DNA from: Methylotenera_A sp040079935
Lineage (GTDB): Bacteria > Pseudomonadota > Gammaproteobacteria > Burkholderiales > Methylophilaceae
Direction of reading: 5' to 3'
NCBI GenBank assembly: GCA_040079935.1
Contig: JBEBJI010000007.1
Span: 1 to 64,000 of the forward strand
Length of the DNA stretch: 64,000 nt
Under the pieces are notes generated by a model. That model was given only the letters and a program-made list of their open reading frames with translations, had not been told where the DNA came from and ran no database searches. Both the position numbers and the translations under genes were made by a program. Numbering within the stretch: the first letter of the stretch is position 1; each line of letters begins with the position of its first letter. Positions 26,458 through 35,114 of this stretch are shown one piece after another.

Positions 26458-26915
26458 GATAGGTTCTCCTTGATATAAGACTCTAGCTTCGCGAGATGCT
26501 GTTTGCCGCCCTCTATGGCGCCGTATTTCTCGACCACCACGTCGCGGGACTCTTTGTTGGGGAATAAATGGCGTAATGTGACTAGAGTGCCATTGTTAGT
26601 TTCTTCCATTATGACAGTGCGTTCAAACCATATTCGTTCGCCATCACCATGGTCACAAACCAGTTTTGACGGGGCTGAGATTTCTTTGAAAACTTGGTGA
26701 TTAGGGTAGCGTGTATCATCGGGTCCAACCATTAAGTACCTCCACTCACCACCTACACGAAAATCTATGGATTCGGTGGTGGTAACGAATCCACTTGGCC
26801 CCCACCATTTATCGGCATGCTTGGGATTCGTCCACGCCTCCCACACCAATTTACGAGGCGCTCCAAAAACGCGTGTGATGACGACTTCGCGGTCGACGAT
26901 ATTGTCGGCGGTCAT
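26454..26915 (-). CDS. SRPBCC / AHSA1 domain protein
   Basis: A 153-residue START-fold protein: DREVVITRVFGAPRKLVWEA, then KWWGPSGFVTTTESIDFRVGG and a C-terminal GGKQHLAKLESYI helix. It is a paralogue-like partner of the next gene. It begins one base after the stop of the ArsR gene and overlaps the following gene by four bases, so all three form one transcription unit. Function beyond hydrophobic-ligand binding is not known. Confidence 0.84.
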   Translation of the reverse strand: MTADNIVDREVVITRVFGAPRKLVWEAWTNPKHADKWWGPSGFVTTTESIDFRVGGEWRYLMVGPDDTRYPNHQVFKEISAPSKLVCDHGDGERIWFERTVIMEETNNGTLVTLRHLFPNKESRDVVVEKYGAIEGGKQHLAKLESYIKENLS

Positions 26916-26916
26916 A

Positions 26917-27246
26917 TTATTCCTCCTGAGCTTGAAGGATTTTAAGGTAGTTGTCTAGCTGGTCAAAACGTTGTTCCCAAAGCTGGCGATACTGCTCAAG
27001 GTAATTAGAGACTTCTAGCATAGGTGCCGCTTCCAGCTTGCATGGCCGCCACTGTGCCTGACGACTTTGCGAAATTAAACCTGCGCGATGCAATACTTTT
27101 AAATGCTTAGTGACTGCGGGTAAGCTCATTTCAAACGGTGCGGCAATTTCATTTACCGAAGTTTCACCTAATGCCAAACGCGCGAGAATGGCGCGTCTTG
27201 TGGGGTCGGCCAAAGCGGAAAAAGTGTTGCTCAGTTGGTCTGACAT
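26917..27246 (-). CDS. ArsR-family winged-helix repressor
   Basis: A 109-residue DNA-binding protein: DPTRRAILARLALGETSVNEIA, then the recognition region MSLPAVTKHLKVLHRAGLI, and a C-terminal dimerisation helix. No metal-binding cysteine pair (CxC) is present, so it belongs to the metal-independent ArsR group that is usually paired with SRPBCC genes. It heads the minus-strand operon and faces a 34-bp palindrome directly upstream, its likely operator. Confidence 0.88.
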   Translation of the reverse strand: MSDQLSNTFSALADPTRRAILARLALGETSVNEIAAPFEMSLPAVTKHLKVLHRAGLISQSRQAQWRPCKLEAAPMLEVSNYLEQYRQLWEQRFDQLDNYLKILQAQEE

Positions 27247-27251
27247 ATTTA

Positions 27252-27285
27252 TTTAACCAAGTTGTTAATTAACTAAAAGGTTAAA
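27252..27285. promoter_or_regulatory. Nested 34-bp palindrome, probable ArsR operator
   Basis: TTTAACC (27252-27258), GTTAATTAAC (27264-27273) and GGTTAAA (27279-27285) form a perfectly centred dyad with five-base spacers on each side. It lies in the divergent gap between arsR and yjbQ, six bases before the arsR start codon. Confidence 0.7.
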
Positions 27286-27360
27286 TTAAAGATTTTATGT
27301 TGTCAACTATTTTTTTGTGAAATTAAGTTATGCTAATGTTATTAAATAAGGGTTGATAAA

Positions 27361-27780
27361 ATGCAACAATTCACACAACAAATCAGTGTAAAAGCGCAAG
27401 GGAGGCGCATTTACGACATCACGCCGCAAGTGCTTAGTTGGGCGAATCAGCAAGGTTTGCAGACAGGTTTACTCACACTGTATATCCAGCATACCTCTGC
27501 CAGTTTGATGGTCAACGAGAATTATGATGCTGACGTTTTGGTGGATATGGAAGCGTTTTTTAATCGCTTGGTGCCAGATGGCGACAGCTTGTTTATTCAC
27601 ACTACAGAAGGGCCAGATGATATGCCAGCGCACGTGCGCACGGCGCTGACGCAGACGAGCTTGACGATTCCTATTGTTGATGGCATAGTTGCACTCGGCC
27701 AATGGCAGGGCATATTTTTGTTCGAACATCGCCACGAACCGATGACGCGGCGCGTGCTGTTGCACGTTATCGGCCAGTAA
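27361..27780 (+). CDS. YjbQ family protein (UPF0047)
   Basis: A 139-residue protein of the YjbQ/UPF0047 family, with the hallmark HTSASLMVNENYD (about residues 43-55), DDMPAHVRTALT and the C-terminal GIFLFEHRHEPMTRRVLLHVIG. The family has weak thiamine phosphate synthase activity in some reports, and its real role is unsettled. The conserved His/Asp/Glu residues suggest metal binding. It is divergent from the ArsR operon and 16 bases before the small DUF4157-like gene. Confidence 0.88.
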   Translation: MQQFTQQISVKAQGRRIYDITPQVLSWANQQGLQTGLLTLYIQHTSASLMVNENYDADVLVDMEAFFNRLVPDGDSLFIHTTEGPDDMPAHVRTALTQTSLTIPIVDGIVALGQWQGIFLFEHRHEPMTRRVLLHVIGQ

Positions 27781-27796
27781 ATAAGGCGAGAGCATT

Positions 27797-28162
27797 ATGC
27801 CAGAAGGTCGCCCATTAACACCGCAAGAGCGGGTAATTTTCAAGCCATATTTTGCACAAATTGTTATAGAGCAAGCGCGTATTATCGATGGGCGCGTTCC
27901 TATTTGGCTACGCCGCGATATGTGTGCCGTGGTTCTGGGCAAAAAGATATATTTTCGCGCTGGTGAATATCAACCAAACACCAAGCGCGGCGCGAAGTTG
28001 CTCGGTCACGAGCTTACTCATGTGTCACAATTTTTGCATGGTATGAGTTTAATTGGTTATATTTGGTCTTGCAGAAAAGGTTATCACAACAGCCCTTATG
28101 AAATAGAAGCATATGCAAAAGGCCACTTGATTGCCACAAATTTTAGCGCAAGTAGGCTTTAG
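27797..28162 (+). CDS. Small DUF4157-like protein with HExxH motif
   Basis: A 121-residue protein. It contains GHELTHVSQFLHG at about residues 75-87, an HExxH zinc-protease-type motif in the context seen in DUF4157 (eCIS core) proteins (LLGHELTHVVQQ), and ends with a segment including YHNSPYEIEAYA, a typical DUF4157 follow-up that supplies a third ligand (Glu/Asp). It is shorter than most family members and has no signal peptide. It follows yjbQ by 16 bases. Protease activity and substrate are unproven. Confidence 0.65.
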   Translation: MPEGRPLTPQERVIFKPYFAQIVIEQARIIDGRVPIWLRRDMCAVVLGKKIYFRAGEYQPNTKRGAKLLGHELTHVSQFLHGMSLIGYIWSCRKGYHNSPYEIEAYAKGHLIATNFSASRL

Positions 28163-28272
28163 CGTATTATCGTTGACCTAACGCTATGAATTTGTTAAAG
28201 TTTTAGCCATAAGATTTCTAGTGATGGATTGCCATCATTTCTTACCAATTTTATATTCTAGGAGAATAAAAA

Positions 28273-28596
28273 ATGAAGTTGAACACACTGTTAGTAGTAC
28301 CTGCACTTTTAGGCGCATTGTTGTTAAGTGCTTGTGGTGAAAAAGCGGCAGACGCAACCGATGCGGCGACAGGCGCGGCTACTGAGGCTGTTGATGCAGC
28401 GGCTGGCGCAGCAACTGAAGCGGTAGAAGCAACTACCGAGGCAGCTGGCGATGCAGCAGCAGCGGTCGCTGAAGCGGCACCTGCGGCGACTGGCGGTGGT
28501 TATGAGCCAACTGCGGAAGAGCGTGTTCCAGGTGAAACTCGTCCAGTCGAAGCAGCGCCAGCTGCTGAAGCACCTGCAGCAGCACCAGCAAATTAA
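28273..28596 (+). CDS. Alanine-rich repeat lipoprotein
   Basis: A 107-residue predicted lipoprotein: signal peptide with LLLSAC (C21), then near-repeats of the type DAATGAATEAV / DAAAGAATEAV (about 29-60) giving a very Ala/Glu-rich helical chain, and a Pro/Ala-rich tail. It resembles short coiled or extended envelope spacers of low complexity. GGAG lies 9 bases upstream of the ATG. A strong terminator follows. No specific function can be assigned. Confidence 0.72.
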   Translation: MKLNTLLVVPALLGALLLSACGEKAADATDAATGAATEAVDAAAGAATEAVEATTEAAGDAAAAVAEAAPAATGGGYEPTAEERVPGETRPVEAAPAAEAPAAAPAN

Positions 28597-28611
28597 TTTT
28601 TGCAGGGGATT

Positions 28612-28641
28612 AAAAAAGCGCACTCTATGTGCGCTTTTTTT
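28612..28641. terminator. Strong bidirectional rho-independent terminator
   Basis: AAAAAAGCGCAC (28612-28623) and GTGCGCTTTTTT (28629-28640) form a 12-bp stem around TCTAT, with a seventh T at 28641. It separates the Ala-rich lipoprotein gene from the convergent envC-like gene and has T-runs on both strands. Confidence 0.9.
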
Positions 28642-28674
28642 ATTGCTTAACTTGGTTATAATTTAGGTTAAAAT

Positions 28675-29904
28675 TTAGCGAATCGAGCTCCAGCTCATGG
28701 GGTCGAATGGTTGGCTGTTACGGCGCAATTCGTAATACAAACCGTTGCTTTCATTGCCGCCACTGTTACCTACTGCGGCAATGGCGTCCCCCGCGTTTAC
28801 TTCTTCGCCCACTTGCTTCAACATAGCTTGGTTGTTGCCATACAGACTCATGTAGCCGCTGCCATGGTCAACAATAATCAGGTTACCAAAGCCCCGCATC
28901 CAATCTGCAAATACCACGCGACCATCGGCGACAGATTTTACATCTACTCCTTCGCCAGCCTTAATAAATAAACCTTTCCAAGTAATGCCAGTATCTTCGC
29001 GCGCCGAGCCAAAGCGGTTGGTCACATCGCCACGCACGGGTAAACGCAACTTGCCTTTTAGCGTTGCAAAACTGCTACCAGAATAAGCATTGGTGGGCGT
29101 AGCTTCGTTGCTGGCAATATTCTCATCGTTGTCATCAGGTTTTGAAGATTTTTTCTTGGTAGGTTTTTTAGCTTTTTTGGGAATGATTTTGGCCAAACGT
29201 TCCACTAAATTAGACAGGTTTTTCTCGTCGCGTGAAAGTTTTTTAATTTCGCCGCGCTGCGCCAAAATTTGTTTAGAAAGTGATTTCACCACTTTTGATT
29301 TTTCTTTTTTCTGCAGTTCCAGCTCTTTCTTTTCGGCTTCCTGCTTGGCTTTCAGCTCTGCCACTTCTAGCAAAGCAGCCGCAGTTTGGTTGTTTAACTC
29401 CTTCACTTTCACCAAATTTTCTTGCATGCCATCAATCACTTTAGCGTGTTCTTTGGCTATGTATGAAAAATATTTCACATCGCGCGTAATTTCACTTGGG
29501 TTCTTGTTTTGTAGAATCAACTGGGCGTAACTTTGACCACCATGCATATATTGCTGTCTCAGCAAATTGCTGAGTTGCTGTTGCTGCGCGCTTAAATTTT
29601 CATTCAAGCTAAGGGATTGTTTTTTTAGTGAATTCAGCGTGTTTTTATTTTTATTTTGCTTTTGTTGAATATCGCGCAATTTTTTGTTGGCGGCACTAAT
29701 CGCAGTTTCTGAGTCTTTCAGTTCGTCCGTGGCGTCTTTATGCGCTTCTTGGTTATTATCCAACTCTTTTTTTAATGCTTGAATTTTTTCCTGAATATCG
29801 CTCAAGTCTTCTTTAGCCGCGTCTATCTTTTTAGCCGCAAAACCATTTAAACTAAAACAAACCAAGCCAAACAGCAGCCATTTAATCGTACATTTAAGCA
29901 TCAA
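28675..29904 (-). CDS. EnvC-like murein hydrolase activator
   Basis: A 409-residue periplasmic protein: signal peptide (to about residue 23), a long coiled coil (about 27-245, rich in Lys/Glu/Gln/Leu), a Lys/Ser-rich linker (245-265) and a C-terminal LytM/M23 domain (about 290-409). The M23 metal-ligand positions are not conserved (GITWKGLFI where HxxxD is expected, SLYGNN where HxH is expected), as in EnvC, which activates amidases rather than cutting peptidoglycan. The start overlaps the gpmI stop by 11 bases; gpmI followed by envC is a common pair. It acts in cell separation through AmiA/B-type amidases (family knowledge). Confidence 0.88.
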   Translation of the reverse strand: MMLKCTIKWLLFGLVCFSLNGFAAKKIDAAKEDLSDIQEKIQALKKELDNNQEAHKDATDELKDSETAISAANKKLRDIQQKQNKNKNTLNSLKKQSLSLNENLSAQQQQLSNLLRQQYMHGGQSYAQLILQNKNPSEITRDVKYFSYIAKEHAKVIDGMQENLVKVKELNNQTAAALLEVAELKAKQEAEKKELELQKKEKSKVVKSLSKQILAQRGEIKKLSRDEKNLSNLVERLAKIIPKKAKKPTKKKSSKPDDNDENIASNEATPTNAYSGSSFATLKGKLRLPVRGDVTNRFGSAREDTGITWKGLFIKAGEGVDVKSVADGRVVFADWMRGFGNLIIVDHGSGYMSLYGNNQAMLKQVGEEVNAGDAIAAVGNSGGNESNGLYYELRRNSQPFDPMSWSSIR

Positions 29905-31438
29905 ATTTTATTAAGCTTTTTCCGGTCATTTCATTCGGTTGTGGCACACCCATCATGGCGAGCAGCGTCGGCGCTACGTCAGAAAGTGCGCCAGTGTTGG
30001 CGAGCGTGGCTTTGCGTCCGATATAAATAAATGGGACCAAGTTGGTGGTATGTTGTGTGTGCAGTTGATTATTCTCATGGTCGTGCATTTGCTCAGCATT
30101 GCCGTGGTCAGCAGTAATAATAACCTCCGCCCCAGTCGATTTTGCAACTTCAACGACGCGACCAATGCAAATATCCAGCGTTTCAATGGCCTTGCAAGCC
30201 GCATGGATATTGCCTGTGTGGCCTACCATATCGCCGTTGGCGTAGTTACAAATAATCGCATTATACTTTTTGCTTTTAATTGCTTCTACCAGTTTATCGG
30301 TGACCTCATACGCGCTCATTTCGGGCTGCAAATCGTAAGTAGCAACCTTAGGCGAAGGTACCATAATACGATCCTCGCCTTTAAATACGGTCTCTTCACC
30401 TCCATTAAAAAAGAAGGTCACGTGCGGGTATTTTTCGGTTTCAGCGATACGTAATTGTGTTAAATCTAGATTTTGTACGTATTCACCAAAAGTGTTTGGC
30501 ACGCTGGTTGCCGAAAAAATTGGGGTAGCTTTTTTCTGATTTTGGTCGTGTTGTGTCAGGGTGAAAAAGTTGGATAACTGCACCACGCGGTCTCTTTCAA
30601 AGCCGTCAAATTTTTCATTCAAAATTGCATCGGTGAGTTGGCGTGCGCGGTCGCTTCTAAAATTCATATATACAACGGCATCGCCATCCTCTAAGCGGGG
30701 AGAGGCTTCCAGAGGTGCCTTAATTACTGTGCATTTTACAAATTCGTCAGTTTCTTTGCGCGCGTAAGCGTTGTGCAAGGCTTCAGAAGCGGTTGCTTCA
30801 GTAAATTCACCTATGCCGTTCACAATCATATTGTAAGCAGGCGCAACGCGTTCCCAGCGTTTGTCTCTGTCCATGCTGTAAAAGCGTCCAGAAACACTGG
30901 CGATTTTACCCACGCCAAGCGCTTTAATTTTATCTTCCACCGCTGCAATATAAGGCACTGCGCTAATCGGTGGCGTATCACGACCATCTAAAAACGCATG
31001 TATAAAAACGCGCTGTAAGCCTTGCTGGGCAGCCATTTCAAGCATGCTTAAAATGTGATTAAGGTGGCTGTGCACGCCGCCATCAGACAGCAGCCCAAAA
31101 ATATGAAGCGACTTATTATTGGCTTTCAGATTTTGTAGTGCTTGCACCAATGCTTTATTTTTAAAAAATTCTCCGCTGGCAATGCTGTTATTAATGCGCT
31201 CAAAATCTTGAAACACGATGCGCCCCGCGCCCATGTTTAAATGGCCAACTTCTGAGTTGCCCATTTGGCCGTCTGGTAAGCCGACATAATGCTCGGAGGC
31301 GTTAATCAGCATATGCGGATACGATTTATTCAAGGCGTCCAGATTTGGCGTATTTGCTAGCGCAACGGCGTTGTCAGTCGCATCCTCATTATGACCAAAG
31401 CCGTCTAAAATCAACAAAATGACTGGAGTAGGTTGCAT
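29894..31438 (-). CDS. gpmI: 2,3-bisphosphoglycerate-independent phosphoglycerate mutase
   Basis: The enzyme interconverts 3- and 2-phosphoglycerate in glycolysis and gluconeogenesis and is manganese-dependent. The 514 residues match the family. The N-terminal LLILDGFGHNED holds metal-binding Asp12, the phosphorylated nucleophile is S62 in GQMGNSEVGHLNMG, and the C-terminal metal motif ITADHGNAEQM is present. Monocistronic start at 31438, but its end overlaps the envC-like gene, so the two are likely co-transcribed. Confidence 0.96.
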   Translation of the reverse strand: MQPTPVILLILDGFGHNEDATDNAVALANTPNLDALNKSYPHMLINASEHYVGLPDGQMGNSEVGHLNMGAGRIVFQDFERINNSIASGEFFKNKALVQALQNLKANNKSLHIFGLLSDGGVHSHLNHILSMLEMAAQQGLQRVFIHAFLDGRDTPPISAVPYIAAVEDKIKALGVGKIASVSGRFYSMDRDKRWERVAPAYNMIVNGIGEFTEATASEALHNAYARKETDEFVKCTVIKAPLEASPRLEDGDAVVYMNFRSDRARQLTDAILNEKFDGFERDRVVQLSNFFTLTQHDQNQKKATPIFSATSVPNTFGEYVQNLDLTQLRIAETEKYPHVTFFFNGGEETVFKGEDRIMVPSPKVATYDLQPEMSAYEVTDKLVEAIKSKKYNAIICNYANGDMVGHTGNIHAACKAIETLDICIGRVVEVAKSTGAEVIITADHGNAEQMHDHENNQLHTQHTTNLVPFIYIGRKATLANTGALSDVAPTLLAMMGVPQPNEMTGKSLIKFDA

Positions 31439-31570
31439 CGTAAAATCTTTAAAAATTCGAGTGAGAACTCTATTATAATAGGTGCAAGCGAAAAGCGCCT
31501 ATAATCAGTGCGAGTTGGCTTGAAATTAATATAATTAGCGCCATCTATTTAAAAATTACTTAGGAATTAA

Positions 31571-31987
31571 ATGTTTGAATTTGTAAAACACAATGCATTG
31601 TTAATTGGCCTAGCAATTGGCTCTGGCTTAGCTTTGCTGTGGCCGTTATTAAGTCGCGGCGCAAGCGGCGTGCCAAATGTTTCGGCAATGGAGGCGGTCT
31701 TGCTGATGAGCCGCAATAAAGCACTGGTGTTGGATGTGCGCGATCATGCTGAGTTTGCGGCAGGTCATATTCAGGGCGCAAAAAATATCCCTGTGGCAGA
31801 GCTGGCGAGCCGTTTAAAAGAAATTGAAAAATTTAAGGATAAAACTATCTTGGTGCATTGCCAGCGCGGCATGCGCGCAAAAACCGCTTGCGGCATTTTG
31901 CGGGCACAGCAATTCAGCCAGTTACATAATCTTCAAGGCGGCTTAGATACTTGGGTTGAAGCCAAATTGCCTTTGAATAAAGCCTAA
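31571..31987 (+). CDS. Membrane-anchored rhodanese-like protein
   Basis: A 138-residue protein with one N-terminal transmembrane helix (about 8-27) and a rhodanese domain (about 38-135). The catalytic cysteine lies in the loop VHCQRGMRAKTA (C98). It moves sulfane sulfur or acts in thiol redox chemistry. In many betaproteobacteria this gene precedes grxC and secB, as here (4 bases to grxC). Physiological acceptor unknown. Confidence 0.88.
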   Translation: MFEFVKHNALLIGLAIGSGLALLWPLLSRGASGVPNVSAMEAVLLMSRNKALVLDVRDHAEFAAGHIQGAKNIPVAELASRLKEIEKFKDKTILVHCQRGMRAKTACGILRAQQFSQLHNLQGGLDTWVEAKLPLNKA

Positions 31988-31991
31988 AATC

Positions 31992-32249
31992 ATGCCTAAA
32001 GTACTCATGTATTCGACGGCTGTTTGCCCGTATTGCATCAATGCGGAGCGTTTGTTGGCGAGCAAAGGTGTGACGGAAATTGAAAAAATTCGCGTCGATT
32101 TACATCCAGAACACCGCATTGAAATGATGCAAAAAACAGGTCGTCGTACTGTGCCACAAATTTATATTGATGATCGACATATTGGCGGTTTTGAAGAATT
32201 GCGTGCACTAGATTTAGAAGGTGGGCTTGAGCCGCTATTGGTAAAGTAA
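31992..32249 (+). CDS. grxC: Glutaredoxin 3
   Basis: An 85-residue monothiol/dithiol reductant with active site CPYC (C12, C15), the cis-Pro motif RRTVPQIYID and the C-terminal GG motif (IGGFEEL). It reduces protein disulfides and mixed glutathione disulfides. It belongs to the rhodanese-grxC-secB-SH3-gpsA group on the plus strand. Confidence 0.95.
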   Translation: MPKVLMYSTAVCPYCINAERLLASKGVTEIEKIRVDLHPEHRIEMMQKTGRRTVPQIYIDDRHIGGFEELRALDLEGGLEPLLVK

Positions 32250-32344
32250 ATGCGCTAAATAGCAAGTTTTGCGTGAATGTAATGAATATCGCACAATAAA
32301 AAGTTAGAATAGCGTTTTTAAATTAGTATAAATTAGGGTTTGAT

Positions 32345-32842
32345 ATGGCAAAAGACAAAAAAACCGCTGCAGAAGAAACAGCGCCAGCAGCAGAAAATGC
32401 ACAGCCAGGGTTTGGCATCGAGAAATTATATGTAAAAGATGCATCAATTGAAGTACCAAATGCGCCACAAATTTTTACCGAGCGCACCGCGCCGCAAGTT
32501 AGTGTGGAGATTGGCAATTCAGGACAAAGGTTAGAGCAAGGCGTATTTGAGGTAGCTGTAAAAGTAACAGTAACAGCAAAAATCGGCGAAAAAACTGCAT
32601 TTTTGGTGGAAGTTACGCAAGCTGGGATCTTTGCGATTCGCAATGTGCCAGATGAGAATTTGGAAATTATTATCGGGGTAACTTGCCCGAACATCTTGTT
32701 CCCATATGCGCGAGAAGCGGTTTCTGACATGGTGACTCGTGCTGGTTTCGCGCCAGTCTTATTGAACCCAATTAATTTCGAAGCTTTGTTTATGCAACAA
32801 AAGCAGCAGCAAGCTGAAAATGCAGGCGTTAAACCAAATTAG
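32345..32842 (+). CDS. secB: Preprotein translocase chaperone SecB
   Basis: A 165-residue tetrameric cytoplasmic chaperone that keeps secretory proteins unfolded and hands them to SecA. The core carries FGIEKLYVKDASIEVPNAPQ and the strongly conserved CPNILFPYAREAVSDMVTRAGF, with LLNPINFEALF at the C-terminal end. The N-terminal 20 residues are Ala/Glu-rich and probably disordered. The next gene, gpsA, two positions on, is the usual neighbour. Confidence 0.96.
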   Translation: MAKDKKTAAEETAPAAENAQPGFGIEKLYVKDASIEVPNAPQIFTERTAPQVSVEIGNSGQRLEQGVFEVAVKVTVTAKIGEKTAFLVEVTQAGIFAIRNVPDENLEIIIGVTCPNILFPYAREAVSDMVTRAGFAPVLLNPINFEALFMQQKQQQAENAGVKPN

Positions 32843-32870
32843 TTTTTTTAAGCATCTACAAATACCAGAC

Positions 32871-33311
32871 ATGGCAAAGGTTTTGATATTAACCTTGAGT
32901 CTGGTTTTTTCTTGTTCTGCGTCGGCTTTAGATTTTCGGTCAGTAGCGCCTGCTAAAGCTGTTTTATACGATGCGCCTTCTAAAGAAGCCAATAAGCTAT
33001 ACATATTGAGCAGTGGCTATCCTGTTGAAATCATTGTGAATTTGGGCGATTGGTTGAAGGTGCGCGATCAACAGGGCGGTTTGAGTTGGATAGAAAGCAA
33101 ATATTTAAGCGCCAAGCGCACTGTAATTGTGATGGAAAACTCTGAGATTAAGTCTGCAGAAAGTGCCAGCGCGCCTTTACTTGCAACGGTAGAAAAAGAT
33201 GTGACCCTAGAAATGCTGTCACCTATTATCAAAAACGGTTGGGTGAAAGTTAAGCACCGCGATGGCATTATTGGTTTTGTGCAGGCCAGCGCGCTATGGG
33301 GTGCAAACTAA
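32871..33311 (+). CDS. Exported SH3-domain protein
   Basis: A 146-residue secreted protein with a signal peptide (to about residue 20, SASA-LDF) and two bacterial SH3-like modules: APAKAVLYDAPSKEANKLYI with LGDWLKVRDQQGGLSWIE, and LLATVEKDVTLEML with NGWVKVKHRDGIIGFVQ. Such domains bind peptidoglycan peptides. I start at the ATG at 32871, because the upstream in-frame ATG at 32820 lies inside secB and would destroy the signal peptide. It is found between secB and gpsA in many betaproteobacteria. Confidence 0.85.
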   Translation: MAKVLILTLSLVFSCSASALDFRSVAPAKAVLYDAPSKEANKLYILSSGYPVEIIVNLGDWLKVRDQQGGLSWIESKYLSAKRTVIVMENSEIKSAESASAPLLATVEKDVTLEMLSPIIKNGWVKVKHRDGIIGFVQASALWGAN

Positions 33312-33328
33312 TGAGTGGTGCAAATTAA

Positions 33329-34318
33329 ATGGCTAAAGTAGCGGTTTTAGGCGCCGGCGCCTGGGGCACGGCGCTGGCTATGCATATCAGCAATAAGCAC
33401 AATGTCTCACTTTGGGCGCGCAATGCAGGCCACGTTTCTGGTATGCGCAAATCGCGCGCAAATCCGCTCTACTTGGGCGATTTTCAATTTCACGATAATT
33501 TGCAGGTTGAAGACGATTTAGGTGCGGCAATTCATGGAGCAGATTTGATTTTGTCGGTAGTTCCAACTGCAGGTTTTCGTGGCATATTAAAACAAATCAA
33601 AGCGTTAAAATCTACTCAACCGATTATTTGGGCGCATAAAGGCCTAGAGCCTGAAACAGCAAAGTTGCCGCACGAGGTTGCGCTAGAGGAATTAGGAAAT
33701 GAGCAAAAATGGGGTGCCTTATCAGGACCAAGTTTTGCGGCTGAGTTGGTGCGCGGCCTGCCAACCGCAGTTACGCTGGCTTCCAGCGATGCTGATTTTG
33801 CATTGCACGCGGCCAATTTAATTCATGGCAATAATTTGCGCGTTTATAATAGTGCTGATGTGATTGGCGTTTCAGTTGGTGGCGCACTTAAAAATGTTAT
33901 GGCGATTGCCGCGGGCATCTCAGACGGTATGGGTTTTGGCAACAACGCGCGCGCAGCTTTGATTACGCGAGGACTCGCAGAGATTACGCGGTTTGGCGTT
34001 GCGCTAGGCGCAAAAACTGAAACTTTTATGGGCTTGGCTGGGGCAGGTGATTTAATTTTAACCTGTACAGGTCAATATTCGCGTAATCGAGAGGTTGGCC
34101 TGCAACTGGCTTCTGGCAAGGCTTTAGAGGATGTGCTAAAAGGCTTGGGTCATGTCGCAGAGGGCGTGAACACTGCGCGCGAAGTCATGCGCCGCGCGGA
34201 TGCTATGAAGATTGATATGCCGATTACTTATGAAGTCAATCAAGCGCTTACGCGTGGGAAATCCGCACGCGAGGCGGTGATGGATTTGCTCGGCCGCGAA
34301 CAAAAATCTGAAGTATAG
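33329..34318 (+). CDS. gpsA: Glycerol-3-phosphate dehydrogenase [NAD(P)+]
   Basis: The enzyme reduces dihydroxyacetone phosphate to sn-glycerol 3-phosphate for phospholipid synthesis. The 329 residues carry the Rossmann motif GAGAWGTALA (7-16), WAHKGLE, the catalytic-lysine region GGALKNVMAIAAG and GLAGAGDLILTCT. The C-terminal 48 codons are repeated in decayed form 640 bases further on. It ends the grxC-secB cluster and converges on a small membrane-protein gene eight bases away. Confidence 0.96.
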   Translation: MAKVAVLGAGAWGTALAMHISNKHNVSLWARNAGHVSGMRKSRANPLYLGDFQFHDNLQVEDDLGAAIHGADLILSVVPTAGFRGILKQIKALKSTQPIIWAHKGLEPETAKLPHEVALEELGNEQKWGALSGPSFAAELVRGLPTAVTLASSDADFALHAANLIHGNNLRVYNSADVIGVSVGGALKNVMAIAAGISDGMGFGNNARAALITRGLAEITRFGVALGAKTETFMGLAGAGDLILTCTGQYSRNREVGLQLASGKALEDVLKGLGHVAEGVNTAREVMRRADAMKIDMPITYEVNQALTRGKSAREAVMDLLGREQKSEV

Positions 34319-34326
34319 TTGTTCTC

Positions 34327-34749
34327 TCAAGTAGCTTTAGACTTGCGACGATCTCTTCTAATGCGCTTATTTTCTTGTTCCGCTATAATTTGGCTTGCCG
34401 CGGCTTTTATCATAGTTCTTCGATCGCCCCTTCGGCGGTCTTCGTAACGTGCAAATTTGCACTCACATTCTTTCGAGTTGTTACAGCCCGAAAGTGGCAG
34501 CATGGGGGCCTCATTCATTAGCAAGCGCTTAGATTTGTATACCCCGACGGCTTTGCATGGCATAAGACCAGTTTTTATCTCTACGCATTTATAGTTCTGA
34601 GTTGCTGATTTTGTCTTAGCCCCTTTTTTTGGATGGCTTGCTTTTTTAATAGAAGGCACAGATTTTTGTGCGTTTTTTGTTTTCCTCCAGAAGAAATAGC
34701 CAGCACTAGCAGCAACTACAATTAAAAATATTTGAACTGACATAGACAA
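34327..34749 (-). CDS. Small membrane protein with Cys motif and Arg-rich tail (paralogue 1)
   Basis: Not a family I recognise. 140 residues: one N-terminal transmembrane helix (about 4-20), a basic linker, then a soluble part with six cysteines (KCVEIKTGLMPC, LPLSGC, ECEC) and a tail rich in Arg (YEDRRRGDRR, RRDRRK). It is paralogous to the gene at 35115-35573: the same order TM, CV.......C, LPL.GC, CEC, Y-D/E-DRR, Arg-rich end. The two copies flank a decayed gpsA end, so they arose by tandem duplication of gpsA-3' plus this gene. Confidence 0.6.
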   Translation of the reverse strand: MSMSVQIFLIVVAASAGYFFWRKTKNAQKSVPSIKKASHPKKGAKTKSATQNYKCVEIKTGLMPCKAVGVYKSKRLLMNEAPMLPLSGCNNSKECECKFARYEDRRRGDRRTMIKAAASQIIAEQENKRIRRDRRKSKAT

Positions 34750-34954
34750 TCCAGTGTGATAATTTTTCCCACACTATACAACTATTTTTATAGACATACA
34801 AAATATTGTGTGAATAGCTACTTTAGATATATTAAGTTGTATTAATAAGTATTGATTTAATAGCTGGGTATTGCTTCAGGGGTTGCGAAAATAACACTAA
34901 TTTATTATTTACCTTTTTTAAAATGCAATTTATCGCCTAGCTTCATACAGTAGC

Positions 34955-35103
34955 GTTACGCGTGAGATTATGCGCCGTGCAGATGATATGAAGATTGAAA
35001 TGACGATAACTTATGAAGTTAATCAAGCGCTTACACATGGCAAACTGCTAAAGAAGCGGTGACTGATTTATTGGGGCGCTCGCAAAAAGCGGATGGCATT
35101 TAA
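34955..35103 (+). pseudogene. Decayed duplicate of the gpsA 3' end
   Basis: The stretch aligns with the last codons of gpsA (34172-34318): REIMRRADDMKIEM, then TYEVNQALTHGK, a one-base deletion near 35047, and then AKEAVTDLLGRSQK with TAA at 35101. There is no 5' part, so no protein is made. It lies in the same position and orientation relative to the minus-strand gene at 35115-35573 as real gpsA does to the gene at 34327-34749. The rest of the gap 34750-34954 is AT-rich and shows no gene. Confidence 0.85.
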
Positions 35104-35114
35104 AGCTAATAGTA

